From assembly GCA_002840845.1 (NCBI GenBank), contig PHCS01000004.1:39468-103467 (forward strand): DNA of 64,000 nucleotides, read 5' to 3'. The first letter of the stretch is position 1, and every line of letters begins with the position of its first letter. Under the pieces are notes generated by a model. It worked only from the letters and a program-made list of their open reading frames with translations. It had not been told where the DNA came from and searched no databases. Below are positions 55,531-64,000 of the stretch, one piece after another. The translations under genes were made by a program, and so were the position numbers. The stretch is from Betaproteobacteria bacterium HGW-Betaproteobacteria-14 (GTDB taxonomy: Bacteria; Pseudomonadota; Gammaproteobacteria; Burkholderiales; Rhodocyclaceae).

Positions 55531-56169
55531 ATGGCGAATTCTAGCTTGTCCGTGCTTTGTTGCGCATTCGTGGCGTTCCCGGCATGGGCTGTTGATGTCG
55601 GTGTGGTCGGCCTGTTTCCCGGCAAGGCGGTGCTGGTCATCGACGGCGGTGCGCCGCGCACCGTTTCTGTCGGCGCCAGCATCAGCGGCATCAGGCTGAT
55701 AGCCGCGGACGGGGATTCGGCGACGGTTGAAATCAGTGGCAAGCGTCAGCGCCTGGCCATCGGCCAGCATGTCCACGGTGGCGGCAGCGACGGCGCGGCC
55801 AGCCAGACCGCCAGCCTTACGGCTGACAGCCGTGGCCACTTCATCACGACTGGCACGGTCAACGGTGCCACGATCCGCTTCATGGTCGATACCGGCGCCT
55901 CCAGCGTCGCGCTCGGTGCTTCCGATGCCCGCCGTGCAAACGTCAATATCCGCAATGGCCGTCCGATCATGGTGCAGACGGCGAATGGCGTGACCCAGGC
56001 CTGGCTGGTGACGTTCGACAATGTGCGTGTGGGCGACGTCGTGCTTCACGGTGTCGAGGGCACGGTGCATCAGCAGGATCTGCCGGTGGCGCTGCTTGGC
56101 ATGAGTTTCCTCAACCGCATGGAAATGAAGCGCGACGGCCAGACCATGACGCTGCGCAAGCGCTACTGA
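55531..56169 (+). CDS. Retropepsin-like aspartic protease (TIGR02281-like)
   Basis: A 212-residue exported protein with a signal peptide (MANSSLSVLCCAFVAFPAWA). The N-terminal part (about residues 20-95) resembles a clan-specific beta domain; the C-terminal part is a single-lobed retropepsin with catalytic FMVDTGASSVALGASDARRA and LLGMSFLNRMEM. Members are periplasmic or membrane-tethered proteases with few known substrates. An upstream ATG at 55492 would add 13 residues. The nudix gene follows 10 bases later. Confidence 0.85.
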   Translation: MANSSLSVLCCAFVAFPAWAVDVGVVGLFPGKAVLVIDGGAPRTVSVGASISGIRLIAADGDSATVEISGKRQRLAIGQHVHGGGSDGAASQTASLTADSRGHFITTGTVNGATIRFMVDTGASSVALGASDARRANVNIRNGRPIMVQTANGVTQAWLVTFDNVRVGDVVLHGVEGTVHQQDLPVALLGMSFLNRMEMKRDGQTMTLRKRY

Positions 56170-56179
56170 ATAGAGCATT

Positions 56180-56788
56180 TTGCCCGACATACAGAAACAG
56201 GTTCTTGCCGTGCCGACATCGGAATGGCTGAGACAGCGTCTTGCCGGACCGCGGCAGCTGGCGGGCGCAGCAGAGGAGGGCGCGCTGGACAATCTTTTGG
56301 CTGCTGCCGTCCTGGTGCCGGTCATCGAACGGCCGGAAGGACTGACAGTGCTGTTTACGCAGCGCACGGCGCACCTCAACGATCACGCCGGACAGGTGAG
56401 TTTCCCCGGTGGCCGCTGTGAAGCCACCGACCCCTCTCCTGTGTACACGGCGTTGCGAGAAACGGAGGAGGAGATCGGGCTTGAGCGTGGCCGGGTCGAG
56501 GTGCTTGGCCTTCTGCCCGAATATCGCACGGGCACTGGTTTTAGCGTCACACCGGTTGTGGGCCTTGTGCGTCCGCCCTTCGAACTCGCACTCGACAGTT
56601 TCGAAGTGGCGGAGGTATTCGAGACGCCACTCTCATTTCTGCTAGATCCGGTCAATCATCAGCGCCACAGCATGGAGATCGGCGGTGTGCTGCGCCATTA
56701 TTACGCCATGCCCTACGAGGGGGTTTTCATCTGGGGCGCAACGGCAGGCATGCTGGTGAGCCTGCGTAATCTTCTTTACGGTGATTAG
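56180..56788 (+). CDS. Nudix hydrolase, CoA pyrophosphatase type
   Basis: A 202-residue nudix protein of the NudL/YeaB (CoA diphosphatase) group. It has QVSFPGGRCEATDPSPVYTA, followed by the nudix box core LRETEEEIGLERGRVEVLG. The upstream UPF0035-like QRTAHLNDHAGQVSFPGG pattern marks CoA-type members. The start is uncertain: a TTG at 56180 has only a weak ribosome site, and a GTG at about 56210 is possible. The gene is followed by the CobD/CbiB-like gene. Confidence 0.88.
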   Translation: MPDIQKQVLAVPTSEWLRQRLAGPRQLAGAAEEGALDNLLAAAVLVPVIERPEGLTVLFTQRTAHLNDHAGQVSFPGGRCEATDPSPVYTALRETEEEIGLERGRVEVLGLLPEYRTGTGFSVTPVVGLVRPPFELALDSFEVAEVFETPLSFLLDPVNHQRHSMEIGGVLRHYYAMPYEGVFIWGATAGMLVSLRNLLYGD

Positions 56789-56865
56789 TGCTTGCTTTTG
56801 AGTCTGCGGCACGATTGCGCGATAATTAGATTTGTTGCTTCGTTGTCTACGGCACCCAATACTTC

Positions 56866-57789
56866 ATGACCGTCATTTCCCTCATTGTCGTCCTGCTGCT
56901 GGAACAGGTGCGCCCGCTGGCAGACCGTGAGGTCGTCGGTGTGCCGATGCAAAGCTACGCTCGCTTCTTCGAGAGGCATTTCAACGATGGCCAGGAAAGC
57001 CACGGCATGGTTGCCTGGCTGCTGGCGGTGCTGCCGGCAACGATCGCCTGCGCCGCAATCTATTTTGTGCTGATGGCCGTCAGTCCGTTGCTCGGCTTCG
57101 CCTGGAACGTGGCGGTCCTCTACCTGGCGCTGGGCTTCCGCCAGTTCAGCCACTACTACACCGATATCCACCTGGCGCTGCGCATGGGCGAGACGGAGCG
57201 CGCCCGCGCCCTGCTCGGCGAATGGCGCGGCCGTTCGGCTGACGGGCTCAATGCCACGGAGATCGCCCGCCTGGCGATGGAAGAGGCGCTGGTCGCTTCC
57301 CACCGCCACGTCTTCGCGGTGGTCGTCTGGTTCGTGCTCCTGCCGGGTCCGGCAGGTGCCCTGATGTACCGGCTGGCCTACTATTTCCAGCGCCAATGGG
57401 GCGAGCGCAAGGACGCCGAATTCGGCGCCTTCGGCCGCTTTGCCGTCAAGGCCTTTGCTGCCATCGACTGGCTGCCGGTGCGCATCACCGCGGCGGCATT
57501 CGCCATCGTCGGCGACTTCGAGGATGCGGTTTACTGCTGGCGCACCCAGGCGGTGCGCTGGCCGGACAAGGCAGCGGGTATACTGCTGGCTAGCGGTGCC
57601 GGCGCACTGGGCGTTCGCCTGGGGCTGCCGATCATCGAATCGGGCGAAGTGACGGATAGACCCGAACTGGGGCTGGGCGAGGAGGCCGACGCCGATTTCA
57701 TGCAGAGCGGAATCGGTTTGGTATGGCGCACATTGGTGCTTTGCCTGTTGCTGCTGACGCTGCTGGGCGTTGCCAGTTGGGCTGGTTGA
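56866..57789 (+). CDS. CobD/CbiB family membrane protein
   Basis: A 307-residue membrane protein with about five helices, beginning MTVISLIVVLLLEQVRPLAD. It matches the CobD/CbiB fold (aminopropanol attachment in cobalamin synthesis; AmpE-like relatives) in its DFEDAVYCWRTQAVRWPDKA segment and C-terminal helix. No other cobalamin gene is nearby, so participation in B12 synthesis is not supported by context. In related genomes it also follows the nudix gene. Function uncertain. Confidence 0.82.
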   Translation: MTVISLIVVLLLEQVRPLADREVVGVPMQSYARFFERHFNDGQESHGMVAWLLAVLPATIACAAIYFVLMAVSPLLGFAWNVAVLYLALGFRQFSHYYTDIHLALRMGETERARALLGEWRGRSADGLNATEIARLAMEEALVASHRHVFAVVVWFVLLPGPAGALMYRLAYYFQRQWGERKDAEFGAFGRFAVKAFAAIDWLPVRITAAAFAIVGDFEDAVYCWRTQAVRWPDKAAGILLASGAGALGVRLGLPIIESGEVTDRPELGLGEEADADFMQSGIGLVWRTLVLCLLLLTLLGVASWAG

Positions 57790-57811
57790 TTTCCTATCAG
57801 GAGTAGAAAAT

Positions 57812-58999
57812 ATGGCTGACAAGAGAGAAGTGGTGGTTCTAAGTGCCGTGCGCAGCGCGGTGGGTACCTTCAATGGCGCGCTTGCCGGCATCGAGCCGGC
57901 CGAACTGGGCGGTCTGGTGTTCAAGGAGGCGATCGCCCGTTCCGGCGTTGATCCGAAGCAGATCAGCTTTGCCACGGTCGGCAACTGCATCCCGACCGAA
58001 TCACGCTATGCCTATGTGGCACGGGTCTCGACCATCCAGGCCGGCCTGTCGCTGGACTCGGTGGCCTTCGCGGTGAACCGCCTGTGCGGCTCCTCGCAGC
58101 AAGCCATCGTCAACTCGGCTCAGGCGATCCTGCTCGGCGACGCCGATTTCGCGCTGGGCGGCGGCGTCGAGGTGATGTCGCGCGGCGCCTACCTGCTGCC
58201 GGCGCTGCGCTCCGGCGCGCGTATGGGCGACACCCAGGCGATCGACGCCATGGTGGCGGTGCTGACTGATCCGTTCGGCGTCGGCCACATGGGCATTACT
58301 GCAGAGAATCTGGCAGTCAAGCACGGCATCACGCGCGAGGCGCAGGATGCCTTCGCGGTCGAGTCTCAGAGCCGCGCGGCAAAGGCCATCGCCGAGGGCC
58401 GCTTCAAGTCGCAGATCGCGCCGATCACCCTCAAGACCCGCAAGGGTGATGTGGTGTTCGACACCGATGAGCATCCGCGCGCCGGCACGTCAATGGAAAG
58501 CCTGGCCAAGATGAAACCGGCCTTCAAGAAGGACGGTACGGTGACGGCCGGCAATGCCTCGGGCATCAACGATGCCGCCGCGGCGCTGATCCTGGCCGAT
58601 GCTGCCAAGGCCGCTGCCGGAGGTCATAAGCCGATTGCCCGACTCGTTGCATACGCCATCGCCGGGGTGCCCAACGAAGTGATGGGCGAGGGCCCCATCC
58701 CCTCGACCAAGGTCGCGCTGCAGAAGGCCGGCCTGACGCTGGACAAGATCGACGTGATCGAATCCAACGAGGCCTTCGCTGCCCAGTCCCTGACCGTCGC
58801 CAAGGTCTTGGGCCTCGATCCGACCAAGACGAACGTCAATGGTGGCGCCATCGCGCTCGGCCATCCCGTCGGCGCCACCGGCGCGGTGATCATCACCAAG
58901 CTGCTGCACGAGCTGATCCGGGTGAACGGCCGCTACGGCATTGCCACGATGTGCATCGGCGGCGGGCAGGGCATCACGACGATCTGGGAACGCGTGTAA
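57812..58999 (+). CDS. Acetyl-CoA C-acyltransferase (thiolase, BktB-like)
   Basis: A 395-residue thiolase. The acyl-enzyme cysteine is in VNRLCGSSQQAIVNSAQAIL near residue 90, the His in NGGAIALGHPVGATGAV and the second Cys in CIGGGQGITTI. Similarity to BktB-type beta-ketothiolases suggests condensation of acyl-CoAs for polyhydroxyalkanoates or fatty-acid breakdown. No phaB/phaC or fad genes are adjacent, so substrate range is open. CAGGAG precedes the ATG and a strong terminator follows. Confidence 0.93.
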   Translation: MADKREVVVLSAVRSAVGTFNGALAGIEPAELGGLVFKEAIARSGVDPKQISFATVGNCIPTESRYAYVARVSTIQAGLSLDSVAFAVNRLCGSSQQAIVNSAQAILLGDADFALGGGVEVMSRGAYLLPALRSGARMGDTQAIDAMVAVLTDPFGVGHMGITAENLAVKHGITREAQDAFAVESQSRAAKAIAEGRFKSQIAPITLKTRKGDVVFDTDEHPRAGTSMESLAKMKPAFKKDGTVTAGNASGINDAAAALILADAAKAAAGGHKPIARLVAYAIAGVPNEVMGEGPIPSTKVALQKAGLTLDKIDVIESNEAFAAQSLTVAKVLGLDPTKTNVNGGAIALGHPVGATGAVIITKLLHELIRVNGRYGIATMCIGGGQGITTIWERV

Positions 59000-59024
59000 C
59001 GCGTTTCTGCCGGATGCAAGGCGG

Positions 59025-59055
59025 AACGGGCCGGGTGACCGGCCCGTTTTCATTT
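59025..59055 (+). terminator. Intrinsic terminator of the thiolase gene
   Basis: An ACGGGCCGG / CCGGCCCGT stem with a GTGA loop is followed by TTTTCATTT, about 25 bases after the stop. Confidence 0.9.
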
Positions 59056-59079
59056 CGGCCGCGACGAGCGCCAGCGGAT

Positions 59080-59694
59080 TTACTTGCGTTCCGTATAGGT
59101 CGGCAAAGTGATGCGGAAGGCCATGGCAAGGAAACGCAGAACGAGGACGACTACCATGCCGCTCCAGGCGGCCACGACCGGCGTTACATCGAGCGCCTGC
59201 AGGCCGATCAGCGTCAGCGCGCCGGCCCAGGCAGCTGACGCGTAGAGTTCGCCGCGCACGAACACCAGCGGCACGTCGTTGCATAGCACGTCGCGAAGCA
59301 CACCACCGACGACGCCGGTGATCACGCCCAGCAGGCTCGCCGCCAGCCAGGGCGCCTCCCACTCCAGCGCGACCTGGGTACCGACGATGGTGAACAGCGC
59401 CAGGCCGACGGCATCCGGCACGAGGAAAAGGCGCGGCGGCAGGCGCAGACCGCGCACCAGGAAGAAGACCAGCAGCGTGGTGGCGAGTGCGGCAACGAGA
59501 TAGGTCTGGTCGCTGATCCAGAACACCTGCCGATCGAGCAAGAGGTCGCGCACCGTGCCGCCGCCCAGCGCGGTGGCGCTGCCCACCATGACCACGCCGA
59601 CGAGGTCCATGTTCTTGCGGCCGGCGTCGAGTACGCCGGTCAGGGCGTTCACCGCAACCGCGGCCAGGCCGACCCAATAGAGCAGATGTTCCAT
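59080..59694 (-). CDS. TRIC-type cation channel family protein (YadS/UPF0126-like)
   Basis: A 204-residue protein with seven membrane helices in two related halves; each half has a GG-x-RD type motif: ALGGGTVRDLLLDRQVFWIS and GVVGGVLRDVLCNDVPLVFV. This is the bacterial counterpart of trimeric intracellular cation channels, also linked to glycine handling in some bacteria. It is 77 bases downstream of rsgA on the same strand and convergent with the thiolase gene. Confidence 0.9.
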   Translation of the reverse strand: MEHLLYWVGLAAVAVNALTGVLDAGRKNMDLVGVVMVGSATALGGGTVRDLLLDRQVFWISDQTYLVAALATTLLVFFLVRGLRLPPRLFLVPDAVGLALFTIVGTQVALEWEAPWLAASLLGVITGVVGGVLRDVLCNDVPLVFVRGELYASAAWAGALTLIGLQALDVTPVVAAWSGMVVVLVLRFLAMAFRITLPTYTERK

Positions 59695-59771
59695 GCCAAC
59701 TCGTTCAAAGCGTCATGAAAGGCTGAGTGTATCGGTTCCGTCGCCGTGTTGCGGGGGCTGACTTTCCGGAA

Positions 59772-60641
59772 CTACTTGCCGCAGGAGGCGCACAGGGCAT
59801 GGAACTGGTCGAGCCGTCGTGCGCTGATGCTGCCGGCCGCCACTGCGGCGCGCAAGGCACAGTCGGGTTCGCGGTCGTGGCGGCAATCCCTGAAGCGGCA
59901 TTTGTCGAGATAGGGATGGAATTCGCGGAAGCCCTGTTCAATCTCGGCGCGCGTCAGATGGGCCAGGCCGAATTCCTGCATGCCGGGGCTGTCGATGAGG
60001 CTGCTGGCGTCATCGAGCCGGTAGAGGCGGGTGTGGGTGGTGGTGTGCTTGCCGGAATCGAGTGCGTCGGATATCTCGCGCGTGGCGGCTTGCGCGTGCG
60101 GCAGCAGGGCATTGATCAGGGTGGATTTGCCCATGCCGCTCTGGCCGACGAGCACGCTGCACTGGCCTTCAAGCAGCGGCCTGATGGCATCGGCGTTTGC
60201 TGTCGCGGACAACTCCACCACGGGGTAGCCCAGCGCCTTGAAGGGTGCCAGTTGGCGGCGCGCGGCCTCGGCCTTGTCGGCGAGGTCGATCTTGTTGAGG
60301 ACGATCGCTACGCGCATATGTTGTTGTTCTGCAGCGACGATGCAGCGCGTCACCAGTTCGTCGCTGAAGCCCGGTTCGGCGGCAACCACGATGACCGCCT
60401 GGGTGGCGTTGGCGGCGAAGAGCTTGCTGCGGTAGGCGTCGCTGCGGTAGAGCAGCGTGGTGCGCGGCGTAACGGCGGCGATCACGCCATGGTCGGGAGC
60501 GGAGAGTTCCACCGTGACGCGGTCGCCGCAGGCGACATGGCTTTTCTTGCCGCGCGGGTAGCACAGGGCATGCCCACCCTCATCCAACTCGATATCGTAT
60601 TGCCGGCCAAAAGCGGCGACGACGGTGCCGATCTGGCTCAA
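59772..60641 (-). CDS. rsgA: Ribosome small-subunit GTPase RsgA
   Basis: RsgA is a circularly permuted GTPase that helps 30S maturation. The 289-residue protein has an OB fold, then G4 (VLNKIDLADK) ahead of G1 (GQSGMGKSTLINALLP) and G3 (DSPGMQEFGL), the permuted order that defines the family. A C-terminal zinc part (CRFRDCRHDREPDCALRAAV) follows. The ATG overlaps the phhB stop by four bases. Confidence 0.97.
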   Translation of the reverse strand: MSQIGTVVAAFGRQYDIELDEGGHALCYPRGKKSHVACGDRVTVELSAPDHGVIAAVTPRTTLLYRSDAYRSKLFAANATQAVIVVAAEPGFSDELVTRCIVAAEQQHMRVAIVLNKIDLADKAEAARRQLAPFKALGYPVVELSATANADAIRPLLEGQCSVLVGQSGMGKSTLINALLPHAQAATREISDALDSGKHTTTHTRLYRLDDASSLIDSPGMQEFGLAHLTRAEIEQGFREFHPYLDKCRFRDCRHDREPDCALRAAVAAGSISARRLDQFHALCASCGK

Positions 60642-60985
60642 GGTCGTGGCAGCGCTTCGATCTTAGCTGCGCAGATGAAGTCGTTGAGGGAGATGCCGCC
60701 GACGGAATGCGTGGCGTAGGCAATGCGGCAGCGGTTGTAGCCGAAGGCGATGTCCGGGTGATGGTCCTGCTCGCGCGCGATGCGTGCGACAGTATTGACG
60801 AAAGCCAGGGTTTCCTCGTATTCGGCGAAGGCGAAGGATTTGACGATTGCATTGTCCTCGCTCGCCCAGCCGGGCAGTAGCGTCAAGAGTTCGGCCAGCT
60901 GCAGCGCATCGAGGCAGTGGCCGGCACCGGAGAGCGGCTTGCAGGTGTCGCCGACGAGATCGGCGAAAGTCAGCTTGTGCGGCAC
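60638..60985 (-). CDS. phhB: Pterin-4a-carbinolamine dehydratase
   Basis: A 115-residue protein of the PCD/DCoH family, which recycles the pterin cofactor of aromatic amino acid hydroxylases. The active-site pattern is in REQDHHPDIAFGYNRCRIAY, followed by THSVGGISLNDFI. No phenylalanine hydroxylase is adjacent; the gene is between the M48 peptidase and rsgA with tight spacing, a placement probably due to cotranscription rather than pathway. Confidence 0.92.
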   Translation of the reverse strand: MPHKLTFADLVGDTCKPLSGAGHCLDALQLAELLTLLPGWASEDNAIVKSFAFAEYEETLAFVNTVARIAREQDHHPDIAFGYNRCRIAYATHSVGGISLNDFICAAKIEALPRP

Positions 60986-60998
60986 GGCGGCATCCTGT

Positions 60999-62240
60999 TC
61001 AGGCGGCCCTCAGCTGCGCGATTCGTGCCGCTGCCGGGGGGTGGGAATCGTAGAAGGTGGAGTACAGCGGGTCGGGCGTCAGCGTCGCGGCATTGTCCCT
61101 GTAGAGCTTCACCAGGGCAGCGACGAGGTCGCCGGCTCGCGTCTGCTGCGCGGCATAGGCGTCCGCCTCGTATTCGTGTCGGCGCGAGAAGGCGCTCATC
61201 AGGGGCGAGAGCGGGAAAGTGAATACCGGGATCACCAGCGAGAAAAGCACCAGCGCCGGCGCGGTGCCGTGCGAGGCCATGCCCAGCCCTTCGTAGAACC
61301 ACGGCGCCTCGATGAGCACGCCGAGCAGCCAGAGGAAGCCCAGGCTCGCCAGCGCCAGCACGCCGATGCGCTTCCAGACATGGCGCCGCCGGTAGTGGCC
61401 GAGTTCATGCGCCAGCACGGCTTCGATCTCCTCGGGGGTCAGCTTTTCCAGCAGCGTGTCGAAGAAAACGATGCGCTTGGCCTGGCCGAAGCCGGTGAAA
61501 TAGGCGTTGCCGTGGGCGGAGCGCTTCGAACCATCCATGACGAAGAGGCCGCTGGCGCGAAAGCCGCAGCGCGCCATCAGGGCTTCGATGCGCGCCTTTA
61601 GCGAGGCATCGGCGAGCGGTGTGAATTTGTTGAAGAGCGGGGCGATCAGCGTGGGGTAGATGAGCAGCGCAAGCAGATTGAAGCCGAGCCAGAACAGCCA
61701 GACATAGAGCCACCAGTGCGTGCCCATGCGCTCCATCAGCCAGAGGACGGCCAAGAGCACCGGCAGGCCAATGAGGGCGCCGAGCAGTGCACCCTTGGCG
61801 AGGTCTACGATGAACAGGCGCAGGGTCATCTTGTTGAAGCCGAAGTGCGCCTCGATGACGAAGGTACGGAAAAGCGCAAAGGGCAGGTCGACGACCGAAC
61901 TCAGTACGGCGAGGCCGGCGATGAAGGCCATGCCGTGCGCCATGCCGTCGAGGCCCAGTGCCGTCCATGCCGAATGCAGGACCTGCAGGATGCCGCCGAG
62001 GGTGAGCGCCAGTACGAGCAGCGCGCCGACGATGACCTCAACCATGGCCAGCCGCATCTTGGCCACGGTGTAGTCGGCCGCGCGCTGGTGGGCTTCCGGA
62101 GAGATGGTCTCGCGGAAAGCCTCGGGCACGACATCGCGATGCGCGGCGATATGGCGGACATGGCGCTGCGCCAGCCACAGGCGCAGCAGGGTGGTCAGGG
62201 TCAGCGCGGCGAGAAAGAGCGTGGTGAATGCAGTGTTCAT
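60999..62240 (-). CDS. M48 family membrane metallopeptidase (Ste24-like)
   Basis: A 413-residue membrane peptidase resembling CAAX-protease Ste24 more than HtpX. Several hydrophobic helices form the first half. The zinc site is VLAHELGHYRRRHVWKRIGV near residue 275, with the third ligand downstream in SRRHEYEADAYAAQQT. The upstream GSKRSAHGNAYFTGFGQAKR segment is typical. In bacteria these proteins likely act in membrane protein quality control. I choose the ATG at 62240 over one ten codons upstream. It is divergent from orn. Confidence 0.92.
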   Translation of the reverse strand: MNTAFTTLFLAALTLTTLLRLWLAQRHVRHIAAHRDVVPEAFRETISPEAHQRAADYTVAKMRLAMVEVIVGALLVLALTLGGILQVLHSAWTALGLDGMAHGMAFIAGLAVLSSVVDLPFALFRTFVIEAHFGFNKMTLRLFIVDLAKGALLGALIGLPVLLAVLWLMERMGTHWWLYVWLFWLGFNLLALLIYPTLIAPLFNKFTPLADASLKARIEALMARCGFRASGLFVMDGSKRSAHGNAYFTGFGQAKRIVFFDTLLEKLTPEEIEAVLAHELGHYRRRHVWKRIGVLALASLGFLWLLGVLIEAPWFYEGLGMASHGTAPALVLFSLVIPVFTFPLSPLMSAFSRRHEYEADAYAAQQTRAGDLVAALVKLYRDNAATLTPDPLYSTFYDSHPPAAARIAQLRAA

Positions 62241-62299
62241 CTTGGGGCCAGGGAATATGAACTGTGACAAAATGCAGTCTTTCCAGTTCTCGCGAAATT

Positions 62300-62845
62300 A
62301 TGGCACAGGACCCCAACAACCTCATCTGGCTGGACATGGAAATGACCGGCCTCGATCCCGACCGCGACCGCGTCATCGAGATCGCCATGGTGGCGACGGA
62401 TAGCGCGCTGACTATCCTGGCCGAATCCCCGGTGGCAGTGGTGCACCAGCCCGATGCCGTGCTCGACGCCATGGACGAGTGGAACAAGAGCACCCACGGC
62501 AAGTCGGGCCTGGTCGACCGGGTGCGTGCCTCGCAAGCCGACGAGGCGATGGCGACCGCGCAACTCCTCGAATTCATGCGCCAGTACGTGCCGGAGCGCG
62601 TTTCGCCGATGTGCGGCAATTCGATCTGCCAGGACCGCCGCTTCATGGCGCGCTGGCTGCCCGGCCTGGAAGCGTATTTCCACTACCGCAACCTGGACGT
62701 CAGTACGCTGAAGGAACTGGCGCGTCGCTGGAAGCCGGAGGTCTACAAGGGCGTGGTGAAGAAGGGGGCGCATACGGCGCTGGCGGACATCCACGAGTCG
62801 ATCGAGGAGCTGCGCTACTACCGCGACAACTTCATCAGGTTGTAG
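62300..62845 (+). CDS. orn: Oligoribonuclease Orn
   Basis: Orn degrades dinucleotides, including pGpG from cyclic di-GMP turnover. The 181-residue DEDDh exonuclease begins with [20 protein letters not shown], and shows [32 protein letters not shown] and the catalytic [19 protein letters not shown] frame from 62264 with twelve extra residues lacks support. Its stop abuts the convergent pgi stop. Confidence 0.97.
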   Translation: MAQDPNNLIWLDMEMTGLDPDRDRVIEIAMVATDSALTILAESPVAVVHQPDAVLDAMDEWNKSTHGKSGLVDRVRASQADEAMATAQLLEFMRQYVPERVSPMCGNSICQDRRFMARWLPGLEAYFHYRNLDVSTLKELARRWKPEVYKGVVKKGAHTALADIHESIEELRYYRDNFIRL

Positions 62846-64000
62846 TCAGGCATTACGCATTGTGCGGATCGCCGCAAGTAGACCGGCGGTGGAGACATCG
62901 AAGTCTCCTTTGCCGGTCAGCATCTGCGGCAGGATCTCGCGTGCCATCTGCTTGCCGTGCTCGACACCCCACTGGTCAAAGCTGTTTATCCCCCACAGGC
63001 AGCCTTGCACCGCAACCTTGTGTTCGTAGAGGGCGATCAGGCTGCCGAGCGCGCGCGGCGTGAGCTTCGGCATGAGGATCGTCGTGCTGGGCTGGTTACC
63101 CGGGCAGGCCAGGTGCGGTGCCAGGCGCGACGCTTCCGCTTCGGTTTTTCCGGAGGCAAGCAGCTGGCTTCTTGCTTCCTCTGTGGACTTCCCTTTCATC
63201 AATGCGGCGCTTTGTGCCAGGGCGTTGGCAACCAGCGCTTCCTGTTCCGGGCTGGCATCGCCAACCGGCACGATGAAGTCGATCGGCGTCAGCCGCGTGC
63301 CCTGGTAGAAAAGCTGGTGGAAGGCATGCTGGCCGACCGAGCCGGCCATGCCCCAGAGAATGGGCGCGGTGGCGCAGCCGACGTCCGCATTGTCGAGCGT
63401 GACGCGCTTGCCGTTGCTTTCCATCTCGAGTTGCTGCAGATAGGCCGGCAACAGGCCAAGGCGGTGCGCGTAGGGGATGACGGCGAGCGATTCTGCGCCG
63501 AGGAAATCGATGTTCCACAGACCGACCAAGGCCATCAGCACTGGAAGGTTTTCCGCATAGGGCGCGGCAAGGAAATGCTCGTCCATCTCGCGCGCGCCGG
63601 CAAGCAGTTCATCGAAATCGTCCATGCCGATGGCGCAGGCGAGCGGCAGGCCGATGGCTGACCACATCGAGAAGCGCCCGCCTACCCATTCCGGCATGGC
63701 GAGGCAGTTCCCGGCCGGGATGCCGAAGGCCTGCGCCGCGGCGACGTTATTGCTGACTGCGATGAAGTGCCGCGCGAGATCGGCGCTGCCGAGCCAGGTT
63801 CGGGCGGCGCGCGCGTTGGCCAGCGTTTCCTGAGTCGTGAAGGTCTTCGACGAGACGATGAACAGCGTGCGGGCCGGATCGAGACCGCGCACCGTGTCGG
63901 AGAACTCCGCCGGGTCGATGTTGGCGACGAAGCGCACGGGCAGCTTCGGATCGGCATATTCGCCGAGCGCCCGCGCTGCCATGCGCGGACCGAGGTCGGA
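62846..64000 (-). CDS. pgi: Glucose-6-phosphate isomerase Pgi (5' end beyond window)
   Basis: Pgi interconverts glucose-6- and fructose-6-phosphate. The visible 384 residues are the C-terminal two thirds of an enzyme of about 545. Signatures are LFIVSSKTFTTQETLANART-like residues, VGGRFSMWSAIGLPLACAIG, and the PGI signature GINSFDQWGVEHGKQMA near the end. The reading frame is open to the window edge. It pairs functionally with the PPi-dependent phosphofructokinase encoded 22 kb away. It is convergent with orn. Confidence 0.97.
   Translation of the reverse strand, partial: SDLGPRMAARALGEYADPKLPVRFVANIDPAEFSDTVRGLDPARTLFIVSSKTFTTQETLANARAARTWLGSADLARHFIAVSNNVAAAQAFGIPAGNCLAMPEWVGGRFSMWSAIGLPLACAIGMDDFDELLAGAREMDEHFLAAPYAENLPVLMALVGLWNIDFLGAESLAVIPYAHRLGLLPAYLQQLEMESNGKRVTLDNADVGCATAPILWGMAGSVGQHAFHQLFYQGTRLTPIDFIVPVGDASPEQEALVANALAQSAALMKGKSTEEARSQLLASGKTEAEASRLAPHLACPGNQPSTTILMPKLTPRALGSLIALYEHKVAVQGCLWGINSFDQWGVEHGKQMAREILPQMLTGKGDFDVSTAGLLAAIRTMRNA

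Noticed and set aside
56866..57789. Cobalamin biosynthesis role for the CbiB-like protein
   Set aside because: No other cobalamin gene lies in the window, so only the family name is given.

Overview
The window is a dense, high-GC bacterial chromosome segment. Gene content and order fit a betaproteobacterium close to Rhodocyclales/Nitrosomonadales: paired cyanophycin synthetases, xseA-sodB, exbB-exbD-lpxK-(Trm112)-kdsB-adk, a DUF3579 gene, PPi-dependent phosphofructokinase beside a proton-pumping pyrophosphatase, and icd/aceK/aceA. This placement is inference from family content; no rRNA, tRNA or species marker is present.

Layout. 1-3.7 kb: minus-strand run hpf-like, BI-1 family, purE-purK, htpX (runs off the left edge). 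3.8-4.7 kb: NhaR-like LysR regulator. 4.8-12.6 kb: cyanophycin locus, with cphA and a degenerate paralogue (cphA') on the minus strand and, divergently, an unusual ABC exporter with N-terminal PH-like and zinc-ribbon parts coupled to a DUF1854 gene. 12.6-15.9 kb: accessory zone with two REP-type hairpins around an RcnB-like gene, a small AT-richer island of two unknown genes bounded by inverted copies of a 28-bp repeat, and two gene remnants. 15.9-25.8 kb: glyoxylate and isocitrate node (aceA with a long structured leader, icd, aceK) plus rraA, clpA-clpS, a cold-shock gene and rluE. 25.9-31.6 kb: a translationally coupled respiratory operon: unknown exported protein, pentaheme cytochrome c, DMSO-reductase-family molybdoenzyme, four-cluster ferredoxin, TorD chaperone, DUF192. 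31.6-34.5 kb: ModE/LysR-like one-component regulator divergent from two tungstate-type binding proteins that have no permease or ATPase here. 34.5-46 kb: sodB, xseA, a DnaA-box cluster, exbBD, lipid A/KDO genes, adk, PPi-PFK, H+-PPase, GGT. 46-54 kb: PEBP protein, murJ, rpsT, orphan parA, and argD-argF-argG behind a possible arginine attenuator. 54-64 kb: housekeeping genes (ppnP, yajQ-like, nudix, thiolase, rsgA, phhB, orn) and pgi, which runs off the right edge.

How parts may work together. The binding proteins and regulator beside the molybdoenzyme operon suggest oxyanion (Mo/W) supply for that enzyme. AceK next to Icd fits phosphorylation control of flux into AceA. PPi-PFK plus H+-PPase point to a PPi-based energy economy. 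Arginine synthesis (argDFG) supplies the precursor of cyanophycin made by CphA, though the loci are far apart.

Most interesting for follow-up: the cyanophycin ABC/DUF1854 module with degenerate CphA', the Cys-to-His change in the FeS motif of the molybdoenzyme, the repeat-bounded island, the argD leader, and the aceA leader.
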